From an uncultured Lachnospiraceae bacterium (GTDB lineage: Bacteria > Bacillota > Clostridia > Lachnospirales > Lachnospiraceae): a stretch of DNA of 64,000 nt. The stretch is from contig CACZJF010000003.1 of NCBI GenBank assembly GCA_902781455.1, forward strand, positions 1 to 64,000, in the 5' to 3' direction. Shown here piece by piece: positions 40,579 to 49,872 of the stretch. Below the pieces are notes generated by a model. The model was not told the DNA's origin. It made no database searches and worked only from the letters and a program-made list of their open reading frames with translations. Within the stretch, counting starts at the first letter, position 1. Every line of letters begins with the position of its first letter. The position numbers were made by a program, and so were the translations under genes.

Positions 40579-41530
40579 CCTGGCGGTCGGAGACCCTCAC
40601 TGGTTTCCCCACCCGGTCCGTCTGATCGGGGCTTATATCTCCCGGCTGGAAAGAAGGCTGTATCCGGAAGCAAAAACCGGGATCCGGAGGGATCCTCAGC
40701 TTGAACAGGAAAGAGGAACGATCCTCTGGCTTCTGGTCTTCCTGACCGTGATGGCTGTGACAGGCGCTGTCATGGCGGCGGCGTACCTGATTCACCCGGT
40801 CTTCGGAATGGCGGCTGAGGCAGTGATGACCTGCTGCGCCCTGGCAGCCAGAAATCTTTCTTCGGAGAGCAGGAAAGTGGGAAGGATCCTGGACCAAAAT
40901 GACCTGACGGGTGCAAGACGGGCTTTGTCGATGATTGTCGGACGGGACACGGAGGCACTTGGACAGGAGGAGATCATACAGGCAGCAGTGGAGACCGTTG
41001 CGGAGAATACTTCAGACGGCGTCATCGCACCTCTTTTGTATGCAGCGCTTGGGGGTCCCGTTCTCGGATTCGGATACAAGGCAGTCAATACCATGGACTC
41101 CATGCTCGGATACCGCAATGAGCGGTATGAGTCCTTTGGAAAAAGGGCAGCGCGGATGGATGACGCTTTCAACTTTGTTCCGGCGAGAATCAGCGCGGTT
41201 CTGATGATTCTGTCCGCCTGGATGCTCGGTCTTTTTTCAAAGGCATTCAATGGTAAGGAGGCATACAGGATCTGGAAGCGGGACAGGCGCAAACATCTGT
41301 CTCCCAATGCTGCCCAGACGGAGAGCGCCTGCGCAGGGGCACTGGGTCTTCGGCTTGGAGGAGCGCATCTGTATGGGGGAGTCCTGGTGAAAAAACCGGC
41401 GATCGGCGACGCACGAAGAAAACCTGTAACGGAGGATATTGCCAGGGCTGCGCGCTTGATGTACCTGTCGGAATGCCTTGCCGCGGTCTTTGCAGGAGGG
41501 ATCCTGGGGTTGATTTTGGCAGGTTTATGA
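40523..41530 (+). CDS. cbiB: Adenosylcobinamide-phosphate synthase
   Basis: CbiB joins adenosylcobyric acid with (R)-1-aminopropan-2-ol phosphate (or aminopropanol) at the membrane. The 335-residue chain opens with a hydrophobic segment and [20 protein letters not shown], the family signature, followed by [53 protein letters not shown] and [21 protein letters not shown]. The start at 40523 lies within the end of cobC, with GGAG upstream; the frame is open from 40226 but that part is a cobC shadow. The next gene starts 181 bases later after a GC-rich gap. Confidence 0.94.
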   Translation: [335 protein letters not shown]

Positions 41531-41711
41531 TGTCCTGGCAGGGATCAAAGTTGTGTCGCGTGCGCACCGCGTCCGCAAGCTCCTCGCGCACCGCGCACGA
41601 GTTGGAATGTGCTTCGCACCGGGTATGGTGTGCCAGGTTCACTGCGGTAACGATATTCAATCGGTAGTTTCATTTCGTTTGCGAGTATAAAAGAATGGGA
41701 AGAGGTCAGGC

Positions 41712-42344
41712 ATGCAGATTCAGAACGTGAGTCCTGAAGAAATTGAAAAAAAGAGCTTTGAGATCATTTCCCGCACCCTGAAGGAGACGGGAGTTGTGCC
41801 TGACAGGGAGAATGCTTCCGTGATCATGCGCTGCATTCATGCATCGGCTGACTTTGATTACGCCCGGACGCTGACATTTTCGAAGGACGCTGTTGGCATC
41901 ATGAAAAAACTGATTCTGGGCGGAGCGGACATTGTCACCGATACCAATATGGCAAAAGCCGGCATCAACCAGAACAGGCTGTCCCTGTACGGCGGGACAG
42001 TGCGCTGTTTTATGGCGGAAGAAGACGTGAGGACAGAGGCGAAAGCGCGCCGGACGACGCGGGCCGCTGTTTCCATGGAACGGGCAGCGAGGCTGAACAG
42101 GCAGGTCATATTCGCGATCGGCAATGCGCCGACCGCGCTGATCCGGCTTCACGAAATGATGCAGGAAGGAATCTTCCGGCCGGACTTTGTCATCGGTGTC
42201 CCGGTCGGCTTTGTCAATGTGATTCCGGCAAAAGAACTGTTCGCCGCGTCCGATGTCCCGCACATCATCAACCGCGGTCCAAAAGGAGGGAGCAGCATCG
42301 CGGCGGCCATCTGCAACGCGGTGCTCTATGAGCTGCCTTCCTGA
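41712..42344 (+). CDS. cbiC: Cobalt-precorrin-8 methylmutase
   Basis: CbiC moves the C11 methyl to C12, giving cobyrinic acid. The 210-residue chain is typical, with SFEIISRTLKETG, RCIHASADFDYA containing the catalytic His, ADIVTDTNMAKAGIN, FAIGNAPTALIRL, VIGVPVGFVNVIPAKE and NRGPKGGSSIAAAICNAVLY. GGAAGAGGTCAGGC precedes the ATG. The 181-base gap before it is unusually long for this operon and contains GC-rich repeats (GCGCACCGCG occurs twice) but no recognisable riboswitch. Confidence 0.96.
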   Translation: MQIQNVSPEEIEKKSFEIISRTLKETGVVPDRENASVIMRCIHASADFDYARTLTFSKDAVGIMKKLILGGADIVTDTNMAKAGINQNRLSLYGGTVRCFMAEEDVRTEAKARRTTRAAVSMERAARLNRQVIFAIGNAPTALIRLHEMMQEGIFRPDFVIGVPVGFVNVIPAKELFAASDVPHIINRGPKGGSSIAAAICNAVLYELPS

Positions 42345-42419
42345 CGGCACTGTCAGATATGATTCATCTCATTTTATTTCGGTTTGTACCGCTGATTCAG
42401 CGGTGGACGGGAGACTCTT

Positions 42420-43586
42420 ATGAGAAAGGGTTTTACGACGGGAAGCTGCGCTGCGGCCGCGGCCAAGGCTGCGGCGTGGATGCTTCTTGGCGGCGGCCGG
42501 AAAGAACAGATTGAAATCATCACGCCGGTTGGGATCCGTTACAAAGCGCGGATTGAGGAAATATCGGTCCGTGAAGATGCTGTCTGCTGCGCCGTGCGCA
42601 AGGACGCCGGGGATGATCCTGATATCACGGATCAGATGCTCATCTACGCGAAGGTGAGCCGTACTCTCGATGTACCGGATCCTGGGCCAGAGGGCAGAGT
42701 GAATCCGGATGATCCGGTTCGTTCAGGCAAAGAGAGCGCAGCCGGAAAGATCTATATCCGGGGCGGCAGAGGCATCGGGCGTGTCACACGGCCGGGACTG
42801 GACCAGCCGGTCGGCTGTGATGCCATCAATTCTGTACCGCGGGCGATGATCCGGAAAGAAGTCGGATCTGTGATGGAACTTTTTGATTACCGGGGCTTTC
42901 TGACCGTAGAGATCTTTGCGCCGGAAGGAGAGGAGCTGGCAAAAAGGACATTTAACCCGAGGCTGGGAATCGAAGGGGGCATCTCCATCATCGGGACGAC
43001 AGGGATTGTGGAACCGATGAGCACCAGGGCGATCCTGGATACCATCCGGGTCGAGATCTCCCAGAAGAAGGCGATGGGAGAAAGTGTGCTGGTTGTGGTG
43101 CCGGGAAATTACGGCCTGCAGTTTCTGAAGGACCGATATGGATTTGATCCACAAAAGGCTGTCAGATGCTCGAACTTCATCGGTGATACGATCGATATGG
43201 CAAAAGAGGCCGGCATGAGGAAGCTTGTTCTGTGCGGCCATGTGGGAAAGCTGATCAAGCTGTCGGGCGGCATCATGAATACCCATTCCAGGGAAGGGGA
43301 CTGCCGGCTGGAACTGCTGGCTGCGGCGGCTCTCAGATGCCATGCGCCCAGTCAGATTCCGGAGCGCATCCTGGCATGCGCAACGGCAGAGGAAGCCTGT
43401 ACGATTCTGCAGGAAGAAGGACTGGGAAGGCAGTGCTTTCCTCTGATCATGGACCGGATCCATTTTTACCTGAAAAAACGTGCCGGATTGCAGCCGGAAA
43501 CGGAATGCCTGATGTACTCGAATCAGTATGGGCTTCTGGGAGCGACAAAAGGCGCGGAGGAATTCTTTATGGGGGAAATGACATGA
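42420..43586 (+). CDS. cbiD: Cobalt-precorrin-5B (C1)-methyltransferase
   Basis: CbiD is specific to the anaerobic pathway and methylates C1 of cobalt-precorrin-5B. The 388-residue chain begins MRKGFTTGSCAAAAAKAAAW, the family signature, then has DDPDITD, GRGIGRVTRPGLDQPVG, GISIIGTTGIVEPMS and GNYGLQFLKDRYGF. It ends inside the start of cbiF (four-base overlap ATGA). The chain is full length with no odd insert. Its presence with CbiG marks early cobalt insertion. Confidence 0.96.
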   Translation: MRKGFTTGSCAAAAAKAAAWMLLGGGRKEQIEIITPVGIRYKARIEEISVREDAVCCAVRKDAGDDPDITDQMLIYAKVSRTLDVPDPGPEGRVNPDDPVRSGKESAAGKIYIRGGRGIGRVTRPGLDQPVGCDAINSVPRAMIRKEVGSVMELFDYRGFLTVEIFAPEGEELAKRTFNPRLGIEGGISIIGTTGIVEPMSTRAILDTIRVEISQKKAMGESVLVVVPGNYGLQFLKDRYGFDPQKAVRCSNFIGDTIDMAKEAGMRKLVLCGHVGKLIKLSGGIMNTHSREGDCRLELLAAAALRCHAPSQIPERILACATAEEACTILQEEGLGRQCFPLIMDRIHFYLKKRAGLQPETECLMYSNQYGLLGATKGAEEFFMGEMT

Positions 43587-44347
43587 TACGTTTCGTAGGA
43601 GCCGGCCCCGGCGCAGTGGATCTCATTACAGTCCGCGGTATGGAATATCTGAAGAGAGCGGACGTGGTCATCTATGCCGGAAGCCTCGTCAACCCGGCAT
43701 TGCTGGAGTACGCGCCCAGGAAGGCAAAGATCTGCAACAGTGCGTTCATGACGCTGGAGGAAGTGATGGATGTCATGATCAGCGCGGATGCTTCCGGCCA
43801 GGAGGTGGTCAGGCTCCACACAGGAGATGCCAGCCTGTACGGCGCCGTCAGGGAACAGATGGACCTGCTTGACAGCCATCATATTCCATATGAGTCATGT
43901 CCCGGTGTCAGTGCCTGTTTCGGCGCTGCGGCAGGACTGAATCTGGAGTTTACGCTGCCGGGTATCACCCAGACTCTGATTGTTACCAGGCTTGCCGGAA
44001 AAACAGCTGTGCCGGAGAAGGAAAAGCTGAGACTTCTGGCCTCTCATGGATCTTCCATGGCCATTTACCTGAGCGCGGGGATGCTCGGAGCGCTTTCCGC
44101 GGAACTGCTCGCGGGCGGATACGCGCCGGACACGCCTGCCGCGATTGTCTACAAGGCGACATGGCCGGAAGAAAAAACAGTGATGTGTACGGTGAAAACG
44201 CTGGAGGAGGCGGGCAGGCAGCACCAGATTACGAAAACCGCGGTTGTTCTGGTGGGAGATGTTCTTCTTTCCAACGGGGCATATGAAAGGTCCAGACTTT
44301 ACAGCCCGGACTTCAGTACACAGTTCAGACAGGCGAAAGAGGACTGA
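43583..44347 (+). CDS. cbiF: Cobalt-precorrin-4 (C11)-methyltransferase
   Basis: CbiF uses S-adenosylmethionine to methylate C11. The 254-residue protein has FVGAGPGAVDLITVRGMEYL at the N-terminus, VVIYAGSLVNPALL (the CbiF-type YAGSLV), VRLHTGDASLYGAVREQ, CPGVSACFGAAAGLNLEFTL and YKATWPEE. The start overlaps the cbiD stop by four bases; the longer open frame from 43232 lies in the cbiD region and is not used. A three-base gap leads to cbiG. Confidence 0.95.
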   Translation: MIRFVGAGPGAVDLITVRGMEYLKRADVVIYAGSLVNPALLEYAPRKAKICNSAFMTLEEVMDVMISADASGQEVVRLHTGDASLYGAVREQMDLLDSHHIPYESCPGVSACFGAAAGLNLEFTLPGITQTLIVTRLAGKTAVPEKEKLRLLASHGSSMAIYLSAGMLGALSAELLAGGYAPDTPAAIVYKATWPEEKTVMCTVKTLEEAGRQHQITKTAVVLVGDVLLSNGAYERSRLYSPDFSTQFRQAKED

Positions 44348-44350
44348 ACG

Positions 44351-45367
44351 ATGAAAAAGACAGCGGTCTGCTTTACGAAAAAGGGCAGAGAGGTCATAAA
44401 AAGGATCAACCAGGAGTGCCAAAAGCAGGGACTGAGCCTCTGGAACGCCTATACCTTTCTGAAACCGAATCAAGAATCGGAAGAAGAGAAAAAAGAAGAC
44501 TGCCCGGGGTTTACGAGAGTGGAAGGATCGCTGGAAGACTGGACAAGGGAGCGCTTCGGCAGCGGGCATGCCCTTTTGTTTGTCGGAGCGGTGGGCATCG
44601 CCGTGAGGGCGCTGTCTCATCTTCCGAAGGACAAGCTCAGTGACAGTCCGGTTCTGGTCGTGGATGACAATGCCAGGTTTGTGATTCCCATTCTGTCAGG
44701 CCATATGCAGGGCGCAAATAAGATGGCAGCAGTCCTGGCGAAGCTGCTTGGCGCTGTGTGCGTCATTACCACTTCAACCGATGTCAACGGCGCATTTTCG
44801 GCGGACGTATTCGCGGCGGAGCACAGACTGAATATTCGGAACAGGGAAGGGATCAAGGCGGTATCCGCCAAAGCGATTGAAGGAAAAAGCATCACGCTTT
44901 CGATCAAGCATTATCCGCCCTCCGGGCCGGTTGATGTCATAGTGGCAGACGAGACAGACGCGGAATATTCCCTTCTGCTCAGTCCGAAGCCATACACGGT
45001 GGGACTTGGCATGAAGAAGGGGAAGGACGCCGGAGAGGTGGAGCAATTTTTCCTCGGGACGCTTCAGGAAGCAGGCATTTGCCCGGAAGAGGTATACGCC
45101 ATCTGTACGATTGACCTGAAAGAAGAGGAAGCAGCGGTCAGAGCGCTCAGGGACAAATACCGGATTCCGGTTCTTGCTTTTGACAAAGACCTGCTGCGGA
45201 AGGCGGAAGGCGTGTTTCATTCCTCGGATTTTGTGTACAGAACCGTGGGCGTGGACAATGTCTGTGAGCGGGCGGCCGTGCTGGGAGCGGGGCCGGACGG
45301 GGTACTGGTCCAAAGCCGGAAAGCAGGTGATGGTATGACAATTGCCATCGGAAAGAGAAACAGGTAA
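44351..45367 (+). CDS. cbiG: Cobalt-precorrin-5A hydrolase
   Basis: CbiG opens the delta-lactone and releases acetaldehyde during ring contraction in the anaerobic pathway. The 338-residue chain shows LFVGAVGIAVRALSHLPKDK, SPVLVVDDNARFVIPILSGH, TTSTDVNGAFSADVFA in the N-terminal half and a C-terminal domain starting PYTVGLGMKKGKDAGEVEQF, with AVLGAGPDGVLVQSRKAGDG near the end. It is complete, separate from CbiH (the two are fused in some organisms) and starts three bases after cbiF. Confidence 0.94.
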   Translation: MKKTAVCFTKKGREVIKRINQECQKQGLSLWNAYTFLKPNQESEEEKKEDCPGFTRVEGSLEDWTRERFGSGHALLFVGAVGIAVRALSHLPKDKLSDSPVLVVDDNARFVIPILSGHMQGANKMAAVLAKLLGAVCVITTSTDVNGAFSADVFAAEHRLNIRNREGIKAVSAKAIEGKSITLSIKHYPPSGPVDVIVADETDAEYSLLLSPKPYTVGLGMKKGKDAGEVEQFFLGTLQEAGICPEEVYAICTIDLKEEEAAVRALRDKYRIPVLAFDKDLLRKAEGVFHSSDFVYRTVGVDNVCERAAVLGAGPDGVLVQSRKAGDGMTIAIGKRNR

Positions 45368-45372
45368 CAGAC

Positions 45373-46101
45373 ATGGGGAAGATCTATGTGGTCGGGATCG
45401 GTCCGGGCTGCAGCCGGATGATGACAGAGCAGGCGAAAGAGTTGCTTCGCGGATGCGATGTCATCGTCGGTTACAGAACATACGTGGACCTGGTCAGGGA
45501 AGAATTCTCCGGCAAGGTATTTTATGAAAGTGCTATGCGGCAGGAGACGGAACGCTGTCTCAAATGCATCGAATTTGCTTCGGAAGGAAAAACCGTCGCC
45601 CTGATCTGCAGCGGAGACGCAGGAATCTACGGCATGGCATCTCCCCTGCTGGAAATGGCAGACAGGGAGGGCTTTTCCGATGTGGAGATCATCCCCGGCA
45701 TCACTGCGGCCAGCAGCGGGGCAGCGCTTCTGGGCGCGCCGATCGGGCATGATGTATGCCTGATCAGTCTGAGCGATCTTCTGACTGACTGGGCGTTGAT
45801 CGAGAAGAGACTGCTCTGCGCGGCAGAAGGGGATTTTTGCATCGTCCTCTACAACCCCGCAAGCAAAAACAGAAAAGACCATCTGAGCAAAGCCTGTAAG
45901 ATCCTTCTGACCAGGCTGCCGCCGGATACACCGTGCGGCTATGTGCGGAAGATCGGAAGAGAAGGAACGCAGAAGAAAACCTGCACACTGGAGGAACTCA
46001 GGACGGTGGAAGCTGACATGTTTACGACGGTTTTTATCGGCAGCAGCAGGACGAAGATTGCGGGTGACTGGTTGATCACGCCGAGAGGATTTCGATTATG
46101 A
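45373..46101 (+). CDS. cbiH: Cobalt-precorrin-3B (C17)-methyltransferase
   Basis: CbiH methylates C17 and triggers ring contraction. The 242-residue protein has KIYVVGIGPGCSRMMTEQAK, DVIVGYRTYVDLV, ALICSGDAGIYGMASPLLEM, IIPGITAASSGAALLGAPIG, HDVCLISLSDLLTDW and FCIVLYNPASKNRKDHL. The last two motifs are typical of CobJ/CbiH rather than other corrin methyltransferases. It starts five bases after cbiG and its stop overlaps the start of the triple-fusion gene. Confidence 0.95.
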   Translation: MGKIYVVGIGPGCSRMMTEQAKELLRGCDVIVGYRTYVDLVREEFSGKVFYESAMRQETERCLKCIEFASEGKTVALICSGDAGIYGMASPLLEMADREGFSDVEIIPGITAASSGAALLGAPIGHDVCLISLSDLLTDWALIEKRLLCAAEGDFCIVLYNPASKNRKDHLSKACKILLTRLPPDTPCGYVRKIGREGTQKKTCTLEELRTVEADMFTTVFIGSSRTKIAGDWLITPRGFRL

Positions 46102-48209
46102 AGAAGACAGTCATTTTCTCCGGAACCACAGAAGGCCGCTGGATTTCTGAACAGCTTTGTGCCCTGGGACAGCCGCATATGGTCTGTGTCGCGACTGAAT
46201 ACGGAAAAGAGATGATGCCGGAGGATTCCCCCGCCCGGGTCCATGTGGGACGTATGGACGAAGAGGAGATGATCCGGTTTCTCCGGGAAGCAGGATTCGG
46301 AAGCGGGGACCTGGTGGTAGACGCTACGCATCCGTATGCCGTGTCCGCCTCGAAAAACATCAAAGAGGCAGCCGGAAGAATGCATTGCCGGTATCTGAGA
46401 GTTGTCAGAGAGAGAAAAGGCACACTCAGCGGTCTGACGCATGAAGGAGGGAGCACCGGTAAGAACGGGCAGGTGCACGGGTACGAAACGACTCTGGAGT
46501 GTGCGCTGGCGCTGAATGGGTGCAGCGGCAATATCCTGCTGACTACGGGAAGCAAGGAACTGGGTCTGTTTAGCCGGAATGTATCGGAGGAAGTCAAAAA
46601 AAGGATGTATGTCAGGGTGCTTCCATCCCCGGAAAGCCTGCAGCTGTGTCTTGCGGAGGGAATTGCGCCGGACCATGTGATCGCGATGCAGGGGCCTTTT
46701 TGTCAGGAACTGAACCTTGCACTGATCCGGCAGTATCAGATCAGTCATCTGGTGACCAAAGAAAGCGGAAGCGCAGGCGGCTTTGAAGAGAAGATAAAAG
46801 CAGCCAAAGCTGCGGGAGCCGTTTGCCATGTCATATGCCGTCCCTCAATGGAAACCGGGAAGGATGCGGAAGAAGCGCTGAAAGAGATTCTGGAGGTTTC
46901 CGCTGACAGATCGCTGTCGAAGCTGCCGGACGAAGGTGATAAAGAAACGCAGAAAGGCAGTCCGGGCAGGGCCTGCGGGATTGAAGCAGACGGGCGGATG
47001 ACCGTCACGCTGGCGGGAATCGGCATGGGCAGCGCATCAGGGGAAACGTCTGAGGTCCGGGAGGCTGTCGAGGCTGCGGACGTGGTATTCGGTGCCGCAA
47101 GGCTTGTAGAGGGGATTCAGAAAAAAGAGACATATGCGCTGTATCAGACAGAAGATATCATCCCGATCCTGGAAGACAGAAGACCGCGCAGGGCAGTGAT
47201 CCTCTTTTCCGGTGATACCGGGTTTTACAGCGGGGCAAAGGCTGCCGCCGGCAAGCTGAAAGCATGGAACCGGGAGATCGATCTTCAGATACTTCCCGGC
47301 ATCTCGTCCGTCTCTTTCCTGGCGGCCAGACTGCAGGAGAGCTACGAAGACGCTGTGCTGTTCAGCCTGCACGGAAGAAATACAGACAGGCATATGACAG
47401 AACTGATCTGGAAGATCCGGCATCACAGGAAGGTTTTCCTCCTGCTGTCCGGCGCGGAAGACCTTCGAAGCGTTGCCTCAAGGATCCTGGAAGCAGGTAT
47501 GTTCTGCAGGATTTATGCAGGGTCCAGTCTGTCATACAGCCATGAAAAAGTGGAGGAACTTACACCGGAAGCAGCTGCCGCATACGCGTGTGACGGCCTT
47601 GTCACAGCGATGATCCGGAACCTGGCTCCTGAAAGGCGGCCGTTGATTCCGCTGAAAAAAGACGGCGATTTTGTGAGGGACCGCGTTCCAATGACGAAAG
47701 AATGCGTCCGCCATGAAAGTATTATCCGGCTTTCTTTAAGGGAATCGGATCTTCTGTACGACATTGGATCAGGAACCGGCTCTGTGGCAGTCGACGCGGC
47801 ATCGCTTCATCCGTCCCTGCACGTGTACGCGATCGATAAAAGGCCGGAAGCGGCGGCTCTGACCAGGGAAAATGCGCGCCGCTCAGGTCTGGGAAACGTG
47901 ACGGTAATCGAAGGAGCGGCGCCGGATGCTTTGGAGCGCCTGCCTGCCCCGGACTGTGTCTTCATCGGAGGGAGCGGGGGACAGCTTGCCGGGATCATAG
48001 ACGCGGTTCACGCGAAAGGAAACGGGATCCGGTTTGTCATCAACGCAGTCAGCATCGAAACCGTCGCGCAGATCCGGGAAGCCGTGCGCAGGTACATGCC
48101 GGAAAAGGTTGAGGCTGTGCAGCTGTCCGTCAATGAGATCCGCCAGGCAGGAGCGCATCATCTGCTGCAGGCGAACAACCCTGTCTTTGTTGTTTCCTTT
48201 ACGCTGTGA
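46098..48209 (+). CDS. Triple fusion CbiJ-CbiE-CbiT (precorrin-6A reductase, C5 and C15 methyltransferases)
   Basis: The 703-residue chain carries three consecutive activities. Residues 1-265 are CbiJ (VIFSGTTEGRWISEQL, DLVVDATHPYAVSASKNI, LLTTGSKELGLF, HLVTKESGSAGGFEEKI). A polar linker spans about 266-300. Residues 301-508 are CbiE (MTVTLAGIGMGSAS, AVILFSGDTGFYSGAK, LQILPGISSVSFLAA, LFSLHGRNTD). Residues 520-703 are CbiT (GDFVRDRVPMTKECVRH, LYDIGSGTGSVAVDAASLH, VFIGGSGGQL), which also decarboxylates the C12 acetate. CbiE-CbiT fusions (CobL) are common; adding CbiJ is less so. All three domains look intact. Confidence 0.95.
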   Translation: MKKTVIFSGTTEGRWISEQLCALGQPHMVCVATEYGKEMMPEDSPARVHVGRMDEEEMIRFLREAGFGSGDLVVDATHPYAVSASKNIKEAAGRMHCRYLRVVRERKGTLSGLTHEGGSTGKNGQVHGYETTLECALALNGCSGNILLTTGSKELGLFSRNVSEEVKKRMYVRVLPSPESLQLCLAEGIAPDHVIAMQGPFCQELNLALIRQYQISHLVTKESGSAGGFEEKIKAAKAAGAVCHVICRPSMETGKDAEEALKEILEVSADRSLSKLPDEGDKETQKGSPGRACGIEADGRMTVTLAGIGMGSASGETSEVREAVEAADVVFGAARLVEGIQKKETYALYQTEDIIPILEDRRPRRAVILFSGDTGFYSGAKAAAGKLKAWNREIDLQILPGISSVSFLAARLQESYEDAVLFSLHGRNTDRHMTELIWKIRHHRKVFLLLSGAEDLRSVASRILEAGMFCRIYAGSSLSYSHEKVEELTPEAAAAYACDGLVTAMIRNLAPERRPLIPLKKDGDFVRDRVPMTKECVRHESIIRLSLRESDLLYDIGSGTGSVAVDAASLHPSLHVYAIDKRPEAAALTRENARRSGLGNVTVIEGAAPDALERLPAPDCVFIGGSGGQLAGIIDAVHAKGNGIRFVINAVSIETVAQIREAVRRYMPEKVEAVQLSVNEIRQAGAHHLLQANNPVFVVSFTL

Positions 48210-48327
48210 ATGCACCTTTCAAACTTTCGCCGCACGGAAGGCAGCTGACGCTGCCGCATACCCCGGCGCAGCCAGGCCGGCGGCAGGATGCAATGACTGA
48301 CCTCAGCCGGCAGAGGGAAAAGCAGAT

Positions 48328-49779
48328 ATGCAGTATTCTGAACATGAAAAGAGCAGAAAAACGGTAAAAAAACCCAGGGTCATGCTGGCTGCTTCGGCAT
48401 CAGGAAGCGGCAAGACCCTGATCACCTGTGCGCTCCTGAAAGCGCTGAAAAACAGAGGACTTGTCCCGGATGCATTCAAATGCGGACCGGACTACATAGA
48501 CCCGATGTTTCACAGGACAATGACAGGAAAAGACAGCCGGAATCTGGATCCCTTTTTTTCTGACGGGAATGAGATCCGCCGGATCATTGCCTCCGGAGAG
48601 GGGGACTGCGCCGTCCTGGAGGGCGTGATGGGGATCTATGACGGCGCGGACATCGGAAGCTTCAGGGGATCTTGCTATGAAGTGGCGCTGGAAAGTGAAA
48701 CCCCGGTGATCCTGCTCGTGAATGCGGCAAGGAAAGGAAGAACGCTTCTGTCAGAGATCAAAGGCATACTGGGAGAGGATCAGAAAGGTTGCATCAAAGG
48801 ACTGATTCTCAATCAGATCAGCGCCTCCTTCTATGCATCCTTGAAAAGCGTGCTGGAGAAAGAACTGAAGCAGGCAGGTTTTGGGACGGCTGTTTTGGGA
48901 TATATGCCGGTTCTGTCCGGCCTGCATCTGGACAGCAGGCATCTTGGCCTGGTTCTTCCCGATGAGATCGATGATCTTCCGGGACAGATGGAAGAAGCAG
49001 CCAAAGTTCTGGAGCAGTCGGTTGATGTGGACAGAATCCTGAAATTGATGGATATGGCCGGGAGGCCTGAAATCGAATGTACCACGGGTGATATCACAGA
49101 TCATGCTGCGGCGGATCGCACAGATCATGCCGGTAAGGATGCTCCGCTCATTCTGGGCGTCGCTTATGACAGCGCATTCTGCTTTTATTACAGGGAAAAC
49201 CTGGACCTGCTTGCGCGAAAAGGGGTAAAGCTGCAGTTCTTTTCTCCCCTCAGGGACCAAAGCATACCGGAGCATGTGTCCGGCCTTTTGCTTGGGGGCG
49301 GGTATCCTGAGCTCTACCTGAAAGCGCTGAGTGAAAACAAAAGCATGCTGGATTCTGTGAGGGGAGCAATCGGGAGCGGGATTCCCAGCCTGGCTGAGTG
49401 CGGAGGATTCATGTACCTTCATGACACAATAACAGACGCGTCCGGGAAAACGTACCGGATGGCCGGGGCAGTAAAGGGTGCCTGCCGGTATACGGGGCAT
49501 CTGGTGAGATTCGGCTATCTGGAGCTTTTATCTTCGACGATGCCGGATCAGTATTATCAAAGCTTTGTCGGAATGAGAGGGCATGAGTTCCATTATTATG
49601 AAAGTGACGCGTGCGGGGATTCCTTTGTTGCCGGGAAACCATTCAAAGACCGAAAGTGGAACTGCATGGTGACAGAAAAAAACGGTCTCTGGGGATTTCC
49701 CCATTTCTATTATGGATCGGATCCGGAGGCAATCGACCGGTTCATTCAGAAAATGCTTGATACACGGAAGGTACTGTAA
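48328..49779 (+). CDS. cbiA: Cobyrinic acid a,c-diamide synthase
   Basis: CbiA uses glutamine and ATP to amidate the a and c carboxylates. The 483-residue chain has the ATP motif LAASASGSGKTLITCALLKA, FKCGPDYIDPMFH, LEGVMGIYDGA, LGLVLPDEI, then a class I amidotransferase domain with GLLLGGGYPELY, Cys in SLAECGGFMYL, and the late HEFHYYE and GFPHFYYGSDP. AGAGGGAAAAGC precedes the ATG. A 118-base gap separates it from the triple fusion, with no gene seen in it. It is the last gene of the regulon, before a good terminator. Confidence 0.95.
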   Translation: MQYSEHEKSRKTVKKPRVMLAASASGSGKTLITCALLKALKNRGLVPDAFKCGPDYIDPMFHRTMTGKDSRNLDPFFSDGNEIRRIIASGEGDCAVLEGVMGIYDGADIGSFRGSCYEVALESETPVILLVNAARKGRTLLSEIKGILGEDQKGCIKGLILNQISASFYASLKSVLEKELKQAGFGTAVLGYMPVLSGLHLDSRHLGLVLPDEIDDLPGQMEEAAKVLEQSVDVDRILKLMDMAGRPEIECTTGDITDHAAADRTDHAGKDAPLILGVAYDSAFCFYYRENLDLLARKGVKLQFFSPLRDQSIPEHVSGLLLGGGYPELYLKALSENKSMLDSVRGAIGSGIPSLAECGGFMYLHDTITDASGKTYRMAGAVKGACRYTGHLVRFGYLELLSSTMPDQYYQSFVGMRGHEFHYYESDACGDSFVAGKPFKDRKWNCMVTEKNGLWGFPHFYYGSDPEAIDRFIQKMLDTRKVL

Positions 49780-49849
49780 GATGACAGCCGCCGGCACGCG
49801 GGAGCATGAATCTGACAGAAGTATCAAAGCGTTATCTTATAGGAACAGC

Positions 49850-49872
49850 AGCCCGGTTATGCCGGGCTTTTT
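49850..49872 (+). terminator. Terminator of the cobalamin regulon
   Basis: AGCCCGG pairs with CCGGGCT around TTATG, followed by TTTTTCT. Confidence 0.9.
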
